This document shows, piece by piece, positions 45,593 through 54,547 of a stretch of DNA of 64,000 bases. This stretch comes from Lacticaseibacillus rhamnosus (GTDB taxonomy: Bacteria; Bacillota; Bacilli; Lactobacillales; Lactobacillaceae): the NCBI RefSeq assembly GCF_900636965.1, contig NZ_LR134331.1, positions 620,001 through 684,000 on the forward strand, given 5' to 3'. A program made the position numbers and the translations under genes. A model generated the notes under the pieces. That model worked only from the letters and a program-made list of their open reading frames with translations. It was not told the DNA's origin and ran no database searches. The stretch's first letter is position 1, and each line of letters opens with the position of its first letter.

Positions 45593-46717
45593 ATGCGATT
45601 TCTACACACAGCCGATTGGCATATTGGCAAAAAACTAAACGATTTTGACTTATTGGAAGATCAGCAGGCGGTGTTTGAACAATTGGTGACCGTTGCCAAG
45701 CAGCAGCAAGTCGATGCCATTGTCATTGCCGGCGATTTATATGACCGCGCTTTACCCAGTGAGGCCGCGGTGGCAACGCTTGATCATATGCTGGTAACGC
45801 TAAATCGTAAGCTGAATTATCCATTGTTGGTGATTTCCGGCAATCACGACTCGGCCGTCCGTCTACGTACTGGCCGGTCATGGTTTTCCGCAACTAAGAT
45901 GTACGTCAATACGCAATTAGCCGAGGCATTTACTCCTGTTGAACTTGGTGACACTCAATTTTTCTTGCTACCTTATTTTGAACCGTTTGCTGTCCGTGAT
46001 TATTTTCAGGATGCAACGATTACCAATGTAGCACAAGCCATTCGCCCGATTGTTGCCAAAATGAAAGCCCAGTTTAAACCCGATATGCGGCATATTTTGG
46101 TGAGTCATTTTTTTGCTGCCGGTAGTGATCATAGCGCTTCGGAAACAAAGGTTAACGTCGGCGGATTGGATGCAGTCCCGATTGATGACTTGGCAGCGTT
46201 TGACTATGTGGCGTTAGGTCATTTGCATAATCATAATGCGCTGCACGCCGAACCTAAGATTCAGTATAGTGGTGCCTTATTGAAATATGCGGTCGCTGAA
46301 GCCAAGCAGGAGAAGGGCGTCTACATTGTCGATACTGACACGATGGCGCGGACGTTTATTCCGTTGACGCCACAACATGACTTGATTGAGTTGAAAGCTA
46401 GCTATGCGGAATTGACTGATCCGGATTTTTATCGCCAGCAGGACCGCGATGCTTATATTGGCGTTGATCTAACCGACACGCAGGTGATTCCTAATGTCAT
46501 GGCCCAGTTGCGGAAGATTTACCCAAGGATTATCAGTCTGCGCCGTGAAAATGGGGTCACCGCCGTAAAACCGTTAAAACAACGGCAGCGCGATCTCGAT
46601 CCGCTGAGTTTGTTGAAGAATTTTTATGCTGAGATGATGCAAACAGATCTGACAGCGGATCAGCTGAAGTGGGCCAAAGCGGGACTTGGTGAAGCAGAAA
46701 GCGGGCAGAAACAGTGA
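45593..46717 (+). CDS. sbcD: Exonuclease subunit SbcD
   Basis: Mre11-type nuclease (374 aa) of the SbcCD complex, which opens DNA hairpins and processes double-strand ends. Phosphoesterase motifs: FLHTADWHIGK at residues 3-13, VIAGDLYDRA near 44, ISGNHDS near 82, and HILVSHFFAAG plus ALGHLHNH further on. The ATG at 45593 follows AAAGGCG. Its stop overlaps the sbcC start by 4 bp. SbcCD cuts long palindromes, which matters in a chromosome carrying many hairpin repeats. Confidence 0.96.
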   Translation: MRFLHTADWHIGKKLNDFDLLEDQQAVFEQLVTVAKQQQVDAIVIAGDLYDRALPSEAAVATLDHMLVTLNRKLNYPLLVISGNHDSAVRLRTGRSWFSATKMYVNTQLAEAFTPVELGDTQFFLLPYFEPFAVRDYFQDATITNVAQAIRPIVAKMKAQFKPDMRHILVSHFFAAGSDHSASETKVNVGGLDAVPIDDLAAFDYVALGHLHNHNALHAEPKIQYSGALLKYAVAEAKQEKGVYIVDTDTMARTFIPLTPQHDLIELKASYAELTDPDFYRQQDRDAYIGVDLTDTQVIPNVMAQLRKIYPRIISLRRENGVTAVKPLKQRQRDLDPLSLLKNFYAEMMQTDLTADQLKWAKAGLGEAESGQKQ

Positions 46718-49700
46718 AACTTAAACAATTACACATGCAGTTTTTCGGACCCTATGCAGATGAAACGGTTAATTTTGAAGATTTTCGCACGAGCCCGCTA
46801 TTCTTAATCAGCGGACCGACTGGCAGCGGGAAAACCACGATTTTTGATGCCTTAGTGTATGCGTTATACGGCGAGACGTCAGGGGAACGCGATGGCATGC
46901 AGATGCGGTCCAACTTTGCCAGCCACCATGATCTGACTAAAATTACGTTAACTTTTGATCATGACGGTAAACATTATCGGGTAGTGCGCCAGCCGCAACA
47001 GATACAGCAAAAAAAACGTGGTGATGGACTGACTGAGGTCAAAGCAAAGGCCTTATTGGCGATTGCAGATGCTGATAAGCAAGTGGCCGAATATACCAAA
47101 AAAAATCAGGTCCAAAGCCAGCTTGATGCAATTTTACATCTTGATGCTAAACAATTTCGGCAAATTGTTTTACTGCCTCAAGGAGACTTTCGGCGTTTTC
47201 TAGATGCCGACAGTAATGCCAAAGAAGATTTACTGCGGGATTTATTTGGGACCCAGTTGATTCAACGCTGGCAAACAGCTATGCAAGCACAAACCAAGCA
47301 GCAGGGAGCCGCGATTCAGGATCAGGAACGGATGCTGAATTTGCTGACGTCACAGTTCGAATTTGACACGCCGCCATCTGACACCGCAACGATGGCTGAC
47401 AAATTGGCCTTGATGCATCAGGATGTAACGCAGCAAGCAACAACCGTCACCAACCTGCAAACCATGGCAGACCAACGCCACCAGCGCTATCAGACGGCCC
47501 AGACAGCTCTTCAGACCGGTAAGCAGTTGGCACAAGCATTTGAAGACCGAAAACAAACTGCTGCGGCTTTGGCACAACTTGCTGAACAAAAGCAGACGCA
47601 GGAAGACCGCCTCAAGTTAATGGAGCGGTTAACCTGGGTTCAAGAACACGAGGCAGCTGAGCAACGGGTACAAAAAGTAGCTCGCGATTTAACTCTAGCC
47701 AAGACGCAATTAGTACAAACCCAAACGGCAATAAAAACCACTCAGCAGGCCATGAACCAGGCCCAAACGAAATTAAATGATTTGCAGCAACAAGATTCAG
47801 CTATTGAAGCCCAAAAGACGCAACTTGATCAACTGCAATCGGTTAAACAGCAACTCGTTGCAATTGCGGCTCAAGAAAAACAAGTAGCCCAACAAACCGC
47901 AGCAGTTGCACAGGCAGAAGCAGCGTCTGTACAGGCGCAAAAAAAATTGGCAGATGATCAGAAAAAACTTGATCAATATCAAACCGAGTTGAACCAACTA
48001 GCGGTGTCAGATTTGGCAGATCGAGCAGCTGACCATAAACAATTAGTGGCAGCGCTGAAACCGGTAGCCGCTAATTATCAAGACGCACATGCTGAAGCTG
48101 AACAACTTGCCAGCAAGCTAACGGACACAAAGACGTTACTGATTCAGGCGACAAATGCGAGTCAATCTGCCGAGCAACAGTTGAATCAATTACAACAAAC
48201 TCAGATCCGGCAACAAATTGCCCAATTGGCGGCTAAGTTGACGCCCGGGACCCCTTGCCCGGTTTGCGGCAGTGTCGAGCATCCACACCCGGCTGTAGCC
48301 TTGGATGAACCGCTGGTGACTGAGGCTGAGGTGAAACGGGCTACCCAAGCGCGCCAGCAAGCAGCGGCAAAAGAAACGACTATGCAAGCCCAGGTATCCA
48401 ACCTAGAAGAACAGCACGCTGCCGCTACCAAAAAGGCAGATATAGCAAAGAACAGTTTTTGGGCACAGGTGAGCTCAAGCATAGATGCAGTGAGTCCCCA
48501 AGTTGAACAGCCAGATATTTTGAAACAGCTGGCAATACTTGAAGAAAAAGCACAGACTGCAGTTCAAGCGTTATCCGCGGCTCAGATCAGGCAGGATGCA
48601 TTGAGAAAAGCAATAACAGTTGGTCAAACTGTTGTGAGCGCAGATGATCAGGAAATTCAAGCAACCCAAAGTGCGCTTAATACAGCGAAGATTGAGGCGG
48701 CAAAAGCTAACAGTGCACTGACGACCATGAAAGCAAGTTTACCTGCAGGCACGACTGATCTTAAGACAGTAACCGAACAGTCGCATGTCTTGACTGAAGC
48801 AATCAAGACTCACCAGGAACAATTAAAAACGGCGCAGCGTCAATTAAGTGAGTTCGATCGCCAGTTAGCAGGCTTACATGCAGATGAACGCCATGCTACT
48901 GACCAGATCACGACACTGAAAAAAGAGCACCAGGAAGCAGAAGATGACTTTTTATCTGCAGTAACTGATTATTTTGGTTCGGATGGTGTCGCAAAATTTG
49001 CTGCCATGCGCGAGAAATTAGGGCAATTACCACTTTTGCAGCAACAAACGCAGCGTTATAAGGATGACGTTTTAAAGCAGCAGACATTACTGGCAGCCGC
49101 TAACAAGACGATTGGCAATCAACCGCAACCTGCCCTTGATCAGCTTGAGGCTCAAGCAAGTGCAGCTGAAGTAGAGGCAACAAAAGCACAAACTGCCTTC
49201 ATTGAAGCAAAGCAGAAACATGATACGGCCCAAAAATTGCTCAAACAGGCCGCAGATATTTTAGCGGCCAATCAGACTGCTTTGGCCGCCTATGCCGACT
49301 TGCAGACACTGACCGCCGTTATGAACGGCAATGGTCCCAAGAAGCTTAGTTTGGAGCGCTACGTTTTACAAGCCTATCTTCAGGAAGTTTTGGATGTTGC
49401 CAACACCCGCTTGCAAGTGCTTTCCAATCAGCGCTACCAATTTGTGTTGCACACGGATTTGGGAACTCAAAAGATCCATTCGGGTTTGGAAATCGATGTT
49501 TACGATGATCAGGTGGGTGAACGCCGCGCAGTTCAAACACTATCTGGCGGTGAAAGCTTTATTGCTGCGTTGAGCCTTGCATTGGCACTGGGCGAGGTGA
49601 TTCAGCAAGAAAGTGGCGGCATCAATATCGATGCTTTGTTTGTTGATGAAGGCTTCGGGAGTTTGGATACTAATAGCCTTGATGTGGCAATGAACGCGCT

Positions 49701-49845
49701 TGAATCGCTAGAAGGCGAGTCGCGATTGATCGGGATTATTTCGCACGTGACGGAATTAAGGGATAATATTCCTGATCAGTTGCAGGTGCAGCCAGCAGGG
49801 ACAGGACGGAGTCGGATTAGGGTGATGCATATGGCGTCGGCGTAA
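46714..49845 (+). CDS. sbcC: Exonuclease subunit SbcC
   Basis: Rad50-type ATPase (1043 aa). Walker A GPTGSGKTT near residue 33, two long glutamine-rich coiled coils (about 190-500 and 530-880), a zinc hook with Cys515 and Cys518 in TPCPVCGS, then signature LSGGESF and Walker B LFVDEGFGSLD in the C-terminal lobe. The start is GTG at 46714 overlapping the sbcD stop (GTGA). It forms the SbcCD complex with the upstream gene product. Full length and intact. Confidence 0.96.
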   Translation: MKLKQLHMQFFGPYADETVNFEDFRTSPLFLISGPTGSGKTTIFDALVYALYGETSGERDGMQMRSNFASHHDLTKITLTFDHDGKHYRVVRQPQQIQQKKRGDGLTEVKAKALLAIADADKQVAEYTKKNQVQSQLDAILHLDAKQFRQIVLLPQGDFRRFLDADSNAKEDLLRDLFGTQLIQRWQTAMQAQTKQQGAAIQDQERMLNLLTSQFEFDTPPSDTATMADKLALMHQDVTQQATTVTNLQTMADQRHQRYQTAQTALQTGKQLAQAFEDRKQTAAALAQLAEQKQTQEDRLKLMERLTWVQEHEAAEQRVQKVARDLTLAKTQLVQTQTAIKTTQQAMNQAQTKLNDLQQQDSAIEAQKTQLDQLQSVKQQLVAIAAQEKQVAQQTAAVAQAEAASVQAQKKLADDQKKLDQYQTELNQLAVSDLADRAADHKQLVAALKPVAANYQDAHAEAEQLASKLTDTKTLLIQATNASQSAEQQLNQLQQTQIRQQIAQLAAKLTPGTPCPVCGSVEHPHPAVALDEPLVTEAEVKRATQARQQAAAKETTMQAQVSNLEEQHAAATKKADIAKNSFWAQVSSSIDAVSPQVEQPDILKQLAILEEKAQTAVQALSAAQIRQDALRKAITVGQTVVSADDQEIQATQSALNTAKIEAAKANSALTTMKASLPAGTTDLKTVTEQSHVLTEAIKTHQEQLKTAQRQLSEFDRQLAGLHADERHATDQITTLKKEHQEAEDDFLSAVTDYFGSDGVAKFAAMREKLGQLPLLQQQTQRYKDDVLKQQTLLAAANKTIGNQPQPALDQLEAQASAAEVEATKAQTAFIEAKQKHDTAQKLLKQAADILAANQTALAAYADLQTLTAVMNGNGPKKLSLERYVLQAYLQEVLDVANTRLQVLSNQRYQFVLHTDLGTQKIHSGLEIDVYDDQVGERRAVQTLSGGESFIAALSLALALGEVIQQESGGINIDALFVDEGFGSLDTNSLDVAMNALESLEGESRLIGIISHVTELRDNIPDQLQVQPAGTGRSRIRVMHMASA

Positions 49846-49857
49846 GATGGCTGATGC

Positions 49858-50018
49858 CCACTTACACTCCGGTTTCTAAGCGGCCCTGTTCGCGCTCTGA
49901 AACGCGTTCGCCAACCCAGAAACCTGCACATAAGGACCTCAGACCCCAATGGCAAAGCCCGGCCATTGGGATCTGAGGCCACTTATGCTCCGGTTTCTAA
50001 CCGGGTTGGCTCACGCTC
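49858..50018 (+). repeat. Half copy plus one full palindromic repeat after sbcC
   Basis: 49858-49897 is the right half of a unit (CCACTTACACTCCGG onwards). 49901-50018 is a full unit with inner arms CTCAGACCCCAATGGC and GCCATTGGGATCTGAG; all 17 inner pairs form on the minus strand with one G-U. Confidence 0.85.
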
Positions 50019-50113
50019 TGCAAAATTCTCTGTGTCATTTTTGTGTTTAAGTGGTATAACAGAAGTTGTAAGGGTTATACCTTCTAACTCACACCAAAAA
50101 GAGGCGAGATCAC

Positions 50114-50257
50114 ATGGCATCATTGAGCAAAGAACAAAAGAAAGCTTTGATCGCTAAGGTCGAAAAGGAGCGCCAAGAACATCCTGAGAAGAAGCCAAAG
50201 AAGTCTGGCTTCGAGACGATTGACGAAGAAGCAGAACGCCTTGAAAATGAAAACTAA
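50114..50257 (+). CDS. Small charged hypothetical protein (47 aa)
   Basis: Short gene with ATG at 50114, GAGG 9 nt upstream and a clear terminator 15 bp after the stop. The product is highly hydrophilic and helical (MASLSKEQKKALIAKVEKER, then a Pro/Lys stretch and an acidic end, EEAERLENEN). I do not recognise a family. The ribosome site, terminator and codon use support a real gene. Confidence 0.68.
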   Translation: MASLSKEQKKALIAKVEKERQEHPEKKPKKSGFETIDEEAERLENEN

Positions 50258-50272
50258 TATCTATTAAGTTAT

Positions 50273-50309
50273 GAGCCGCAAACATATACTTGTTTGTGGT
50301 TCTTTTTTG
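50273..50309 (+). terminator. Terminator after the 47-aa gene
   Basis: GAGCCGCAAACA pairs with TGTTTGTGGTTC (G-U pairs allowed), then TTTTTT. Confidence 0.85.
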
Positions 50310-50311
50310 TA

Positions 50312-50544
50312 AGCGCGAGCCAGCGCGGTTAGAAGTCGGAGTGTAAGTGTCCTTGGGCGTGATGGCCGGTCTTTGGCCATTACGCTCAAGGTCCTTACAC
50401 GCAGACTTCTGCGCTGGGGAGCGCGTTATAGAAAGTGAGCGTGAGTCAGCCCGGTCAGAAGCCGGAGTGTAAGTGGCCTTAAGCGTGATGGCCGGTCTTT
50501 GACCATTGCGCCCAAGGTCCTTACATGCAGGCTTCTGGGCTGGC
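50312..50544 (-). repeat. Two palindromic repeats in opposite orientation
   Basis: Units 50312-50428 and 50436-50544, inverted relative to most other copies. Inner arms CCTTGGGCGTGATGGCC/GGCCATTACGCTCAAGG pair fully with two G-T. The second has three mismatches (AA opposite CC, and C-A). Confidence 0.87.
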
Positions 50545-50735
50545 GAACGCGTTATGCTGGAGGCTGCCTGATTACTTACAACTCTCTGGAATGGCGAAGT
50601 TCGTAAATGACGATAGCTATGAAGATTCGAGGTATTGCAGACCATTTTGACATCATCGGTATAGCTGCTATTGACAAGAAAAATAAAGTGAACCATTGCC
50701 GCGTTTCCTGTTTTAAAAACTTTTTTTGAAAAAAT

Positions 50736-50775
50736 TTAGCACTTGGCGTTCACAAGTGCTAATTTGTGGTATAAC
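50736..50775 (+). promoter_or_regulatory. CIRCE-type HrcA operator and promoter of hsp20
   Basis: TTAGCACTT, 9 bp, AAGTGCTAA at 50736-50762 is a perfect inverted repeat of CIRCE layout (consensus TTAGCACTC-N9-GAGTGCTAA). An extended -10, TGGTATAAC, ends at 50775; TTCACA at 50749 is a possible -35 with a short 15-bp spacer. Confidence 0.85.
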
Positions 50776-50869
50776 TATAGGTGGAGCGAGGGAGAAGGAA
50801 CAAGAGCTCCGGAGCTAAGATCGTTCTCCTGAATCCCAGAAGTCTCTGTTTGAAAGGAAGTTATCTGTT

Positions 50870-51346
50870 ATGGCTAATGAAGTTATGAATCGTCGTAATA
50901 ATGAGTTGATGAATGATGTAAATGATCCGTTCTTTGACAACTTGGCACGTCGGTTCTTCGGCCCGGTATCTGACTGGATGGATTGGGCAACACCTTCCAT
51001 TGCCAGCACGGCCGTCAACGGATTGCTGACTGACGTTAAGGAGACCAAGGACGCTTACGAAGTTCATGTTGATGTACCTGGGATCAATAAGGACAACATC
51101 AAGCTGAACTACCATGATGGTGTCTTGAGCATTAATGTTCACAAGGACGACATCACAGATCACGCCGACAAGAACGGCAACGTCATGATGTCCGAACGCA
51201 ACTATGGCACGATGAGTCGGAGCTATCAGTTGCCAAACGTTGATGACAGCAACATTAAGGCAAGCTACAAAGATGGTGTTCTGAACATCACATTGCCAAA
51301 GTTAACTGAATCTAAGGAGTCTGGTCACAACATTGACATTCAGTAA
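50870..51346 (+). CDS. hsp20: Small heat shock protein, Hsp20/alpha-crystallin family
   Basis: ATP-independent chaperone of 158 aa that holds unfolded proteins. The N-terminal arm (1-45) carries NDPFFDNLARRFFGP. The alpha-crystallin domain (about 50-140) contains VDVPGINKDNIKLNYHDGVLSI, and the C-terminal beta strand has ASYKDGVLNITLPK. ATG at 50870 follows AAGGAAG. A CIRCE site upstream implies HrcA repression, and the predicted 5' UTR of about 90 nt can fold. Confidence 0.95.
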   Translation: MANEVMNRRNNELMNDVNDPFFDNLARRFFGPVSDWMDWATPSIASTAVNGLLTDVKETKDAYEVHVDVPGINKDNIKLNYHDGVLSINVHKDDITDHADKNGNVMMSERNYGTMSRSYQLPNVDDSNIKASYKDGVLNITLPKLTESKESGHNIDIQ

Positions 51347-51493
51347 TGTTTATCATAAGGCGGCTCAAGATTCACGAACTGCATTGCAAGCATGATCAGA
51401 AGCGGCACCACTGTCGTTGATGGGCAAAACCCAGTAGTAAGCAAAAATCAGTCGATGAGAATTGCAGCAGTTGCAGTGATCATTGAACCGTAA

Positions 51494-51537
51494 GAAATCA
51501 GTCCCATGATGCGTACGATCGTGGGGCTGATTTTTTT
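51494..51537 (+). terminator. Rho-independent terminator downstream of hsp20
   Basis: AAATCAGTCCCA pairs with TGGGGCTGATTT around a variable loop, then seven T residues. It is about 150 bp past the hsp20 stop, with no gene in between. Confidence 0.8.
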
Positions 51538-51622
51538 GCTCTTTTTGCACCGAGTGAGATTGGCCTTTAACCGATTCGATTTACTTTTCCAAATTATGAA
51601 ACTCCATGGTAAGCTATTTTCT

Positions 51623-52741
51623 ATGATGACAAATAACAAATTAATGGATTGGCCGCCTGAAAAAATTGCGGCATTTCAGCATGCACTCTTGGATTGGTAC
51701 GATCACCATGCACGGGCATTGCCGTGGCGTCAAGACCATGACCCTTATCACGTCATGGTCAGCGAGTTGATGTTGCAGCAAACCCAGGTGCAAACCGTCA
51801 TTCCATACTATAAACGGTTTATGGCGCAGTTTCCGACAGTTGAAGCGTTGGCAGCAGCACCGGAAGCGACGGTGCTAAAAGCTTGGGAAGGGTTGGGCTA
51901 TTACTCACGCGCCCGCCGCTTGCAACAGGCAGCTAAACAAATCGTGAATGACTATGACGGTAAGTGGCCGAAAACGGCTGCGGAGTTACAGACACTGGCT
52001 GGCATTGGGCCGTATACAGCTGGGGCCATCGCTTCCATCAGTTTTGGAGAAGTCGTTCCGGCCATTGATGGGAACGCATTTCGTGTCTTTGCCCGACTGT
52101 TTAAAGTGGATGCCGATATTGCGCGCCCGCAAACCCGAAAAGTGTTCGATGACTTGATTCGGCCACTGATGCCCAAGAAGCGGCCGGGTGATTTTAACCA
52201 GGCCGTGATGGATCTGGGTTCAAGTTATATGTCTGCCAGTCATCCTGATCCCGCCCATTCACCGGTGCGCGCGTTTGATGCCAGCTTTCGCGATGGCGTT
52301 GTGCAGGACTACCCAGTTAAAACCAAAAAGCCGCGGCCGGTCATTCATCGTTATTTTGCGTTGGTGATTCGATCAAAGGCCGGTTACTTGCTTGAACAGC
52401 GTCCAGGTAAGGGGATGTTGGCTGATTTGTGGATGTTCCCGTTAATTGATATTGCCGACCTTGAAGCCACTATGGAAAGCGAACAGTTGGATGAAATCAG
52501 TGCTCGGTTTGCAGACTTGTCGGGAATGACTTTAACTTTTGCTGATCTCGGTCGTCCTCAGGTGCAACATACCTTCACCCATCAACGCTGGCAATTGACT
52601 TTAATCGGAGCGGATGCAGCCGCTGCCGAATTAAAATTTATGCCAGCACGGTGGGTACCGGTTGAAGATTTTGGTAAAATGGCACTTCCGACCGTTCAAA
52701 AGAAGCTTAATCGGGCATTGGGATTAACTGAGCCGGGATAA
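51623..52741 (+). CDS. mutY: Adenine DNA glycosylase MutY without an iron-sulfur cluster
   Basis: Removes adenine opposite 8-oxoguanine (372 aa). The catalytic Glu is in SELMLQQTQV, the helix-hairpin-helix is LAGIGPYTAGAIAS, and the catalytic Asp is in VPAIDGNAFR. A Nudix-like 8-oxoG recognition domain follows from about residue 230. The [4Fe-4S] loop after MDLGS has no cysteines; in fact the whole protein has none. Clusterless MutY proteins have been reported in some lactobacilli. The start is uncertain: ATG at 51623 has a weak ribosome site, as do nearby alternatives. Confidence 0.9.
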   Translation: MMTNNKLMDWPPEKIAAFQHALLDWYDHHARALPWRQDHDPYHVMVSELMLQQTQVQTVIPYYKRFMAQFPTVEALAAAPEATVLKAWEGLGYYSRARRLQQAAKQIVNDYDGKWPKTAAELQTLAGIGPYTAGAIASISFGEVVPAIDGNAFRVFARLFKVDADIARPQTRKVFDDLIRPLMPKKRPGDFNQAVMDLGSSYMSASHPDPAHSPVRAFDASFRDGVVQDYPVKTKKPRPVIHRYFALVIRSKAGYLLEQRPGKGMLADLWMFPLIDIADLEATMESEQLDEISARFADLSGMTLTFADLGRPQVQHTFTHQRWQLTLIGADAAAAELKFMPARWVPVEDFGKMALPTVQKKLNRALGLTEPG

Positions 52742-52832
52742 TCATCTGGTGTAGCAGTGCAAGACAATTGTTAACTGGTTTGGAAAAAGCGGCGGTATAC
52801 TGTGGTCATCAATGAAAGCGGAGGTGGTCAGA

Positions 52833-53624
52833 TTGACAGTTAAGGTAACTAAAGACGTCACTTATGGCGATGCACCGTTACAAAAGCTCGACTTCTATGA
52901 ACCGGATAAGCCAAATGGAGCAGCCGTTCTTGATATTCATGGTGGCGGCTGGTTTCGTGGTGAAAAGCAAAAAGAAAGCGATATGGCTAAACGGTTCGCC
53001 GCATTGGGTTATCACGTGGCGGTTCCTAATTATCGGTTGGCACCGGCAGACTTTTTTCCAGCCGCACGTGATGACGTTTTAGCGGCTTTTTCATGGTTGC
53101 GCACCCATGCTCAAGTTGAGAATCTGGGTGTCTTCGGGTCGAGTGCCGGTGGATCACTAGCCGTTGATGTCGGGCTGGCTGAAGGTGTACCAACTGTTTC
53201 TTGGTCGGGTATTTTCGACATTCAACAGTGGTTTGCGGATCATCCAGCAGTTGTGGCTCAACCCGATACGAAAACGGATTTTGTTAAGACGGCCAGCGCC
53301 GAGATTGATCAAGGCGGGCGCAATGATCCATTTTACAAGTGGTTCATTTTGAATTATGTCGATGCAGATGAAACAAAATTTTCCCGGGTTGAGCCGTTTG
53401 ACCGGTTGACGGCTGATGCAGGGCCGCTGTACTTGGCTAATTCACAGGCGGAAATTATTCCTGTTAGTGGGATTTATCGACTGGCTCAAGCAGCGGCAAA
53501 AGTCGGTGTGCCGGTGACTTTGCAGGTAATTCCCGGTGGTCAGCATGCAGAAGGGTACTTGTCGGCAGCGTGGCCGGGGACAGTGGCGTTTTTGGCACAG
53601 CATTTAGTGAAGGGATCAATTTGA
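52833..53624 (+). CDS. Alpha/beta hydrolase (HSL-type esterase)
   Basis: Serine esterase of 263 aa. The oxyanion-hole motif HGGGWF is near residue 35 and the nucleophile elbow GSSAGGS near residue 104; the catalytic His is probably in GGQHAEGY. These mark the hormone-sensitive-lipase-like group of short-chain esterases. The start is TTG at 52833 with GGAGGT 7 nt upstream; an ATG at 52812 would place that site inside the gene. A -10-like TATACT lies at 52796. It is first of three overlapping genes. Confidence 0.88.
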   Translation: MTVKVTKDVTYGDAPLQKLDFYEPDKPNGAAVLDIHGGGWFRGEKQKESDMAKRFAALGYHVAVPNYRLAPADFFPAARDDVLAAFSWLRTHAQVENLGVFGSSAGGSLAVDVGLAEGVPTVSWSGIFDIQQWFADHPAVVAQPDTKTDFVKTASAEIDQGGRNDPFYKWFILNYVDADETKFSRVEPFDRLTADAGPLYLANSQAEIIPVSGIYRLAQAAAKVGVPVTLQVIPGGQHAEGYLSAAWPGTVAFLAQHLVKGSI

Positions 53625-54289
53625 AAACATTAGTGATTGTCAGTCATCCAGACATTGAAAAAAGTAACACCCAGCAGTTTTTAAAAGCCAGTGCGGCAAC
53701 CTTGTCGCAGGTAGCGTGGCATCATTTGGATGTTAATCTGCCTTTTGATGTGCCCGCTGAACAACATGCCATTCAAGCTGCTGATCGAATCGTCTTCCAG
53801 TTTCCGTTGTACTGGTATATGGCGCCTGCCAGTTTGCATCAATGGCTGACAGAAGTGTGGCTGAAGCAGTTTGTCTATGATGCGCATGGTGGGTTGCTGA
53901 GGGGAAAGTCACTGGGATTAGTGGTAAGTTTCAGCCAGCCAGAAGCCGCATATCAGCTGGGTGGTAAGGTGGGCTTTAGCCTCAGTCAATTTTTAACTCC
54001 GTATGCGGCGCTTGCAGAAAAAACGGGCCTGGATTTGCTGGCTCCTTTGACGATTTCACAGTTTGCCAATCAAACGGATATGGCTCACCAACAGTTGCTT
54101 GTGCGGTACCAGCAATATCTGACCCTAGTTCACCCTGATGATCCTGACGAACAGGCGCAATGGTATATTGATCGCCTGCAAGCCAACCCGGAAACGAGCA
54201 TGCTGGCGGATCAACTTGCCGCCCAAACCGATGAAATTGACCGGTTGCGGCTGACTTTACATGAATTAAAGGCAGGTGAGTCAGAGTGA
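53621..54289 (+). CDS. NAD(P)H:quinone oxidoreductase, flavodoxin-like fold
   Basis: Flavoprotein of 222 aa in the NQO1/KefF/MdaB family. It begins LVIVSHPDIEKSNTQQFLKA, with FMN-binding FQFPLYWYMAPASLHQWLTEVW near residue 66. A C-terminal extension of about 45 residues is predicted to be helical. The start is TTG at 53621 overlapping the esterase stop (TTGA), with AGGG 6 nt before it. Likely reduces quinones or electrophiles with NAD(P)H. It overlaps the next gene by 4 bp, so all three genes are coupled. Confidence 0.88.
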   Translation: MKTLVIVSHPDIEKSNTQQFLKASAATLSQVAWHHLDVNLPFDVPAEQHAIQAADRIVFQFPLYWYMAPASLHQWLTEVWLKQFVYDAHGGLLRGKSLGLVVSFSQPEAAYQLGGKVGFSLSQFLTPYAALAEKTGLDLLAPLTISQFANQTDMAHQQLLVRYQQYLTLVHPDDPDEQAQWYIDRLQANPETSMLADQLAAQTDEIDRLRLTLHELKAGESE

Positions 54290-54465
54290 CGACCGATGAA
54301 CAATGGCTTATCGAGACGGCCGCCCAGCATCAAAAAGACGCGGCATCGTATGAAAATGCAGCGTTTTTTGCGGCTTTACAGACGTTTGTCGCCAAGCAAG
54401 CTGAGCGCCGTGAACAATATGAAGCCGAAATTGATGGGCGCAGTTGGAATCATGAGCAGTGGTAA
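54286..54465 (+). CDS. Small hypothetical protein (59 aa), third gene of the operon
   Basis: Begins with GTG at 54286, overlapping the previous stop in GTGA, with GGTGAG upstream. The product is hydrophilic and helical (MTTDEQWLIETAAQHQKDAA, ending RSWNHEQW), with no membrane segment. I do not recognise it. The 4-bp overlap and ribosome site support translation. Confidence 0.62.
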   Translation: MTTDEQWLIETAAQHQKDAASYENAAFFAALQTFVAKQAERREQYEAEIDGRSWNHEQW

Positions 54466-54547
54466 AGTTCAGTCTGACGACGGAGGGACATTGCAAAACG
54501 ATATGCTATGCTTTAATTAGCATAAAGTGTTGGAACAACGTGGGATT

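Noticed and set aside
50154-50696. A 180-codon open frame on the minus strand
   Set aside because: It is the translation of two palindromic repeats (recurring KDLxRNGQRPAITxKATYTP) plus part of a real gene's opposite strand, with no ribosome site. The repeats are open in one frame, so they produce false genes.
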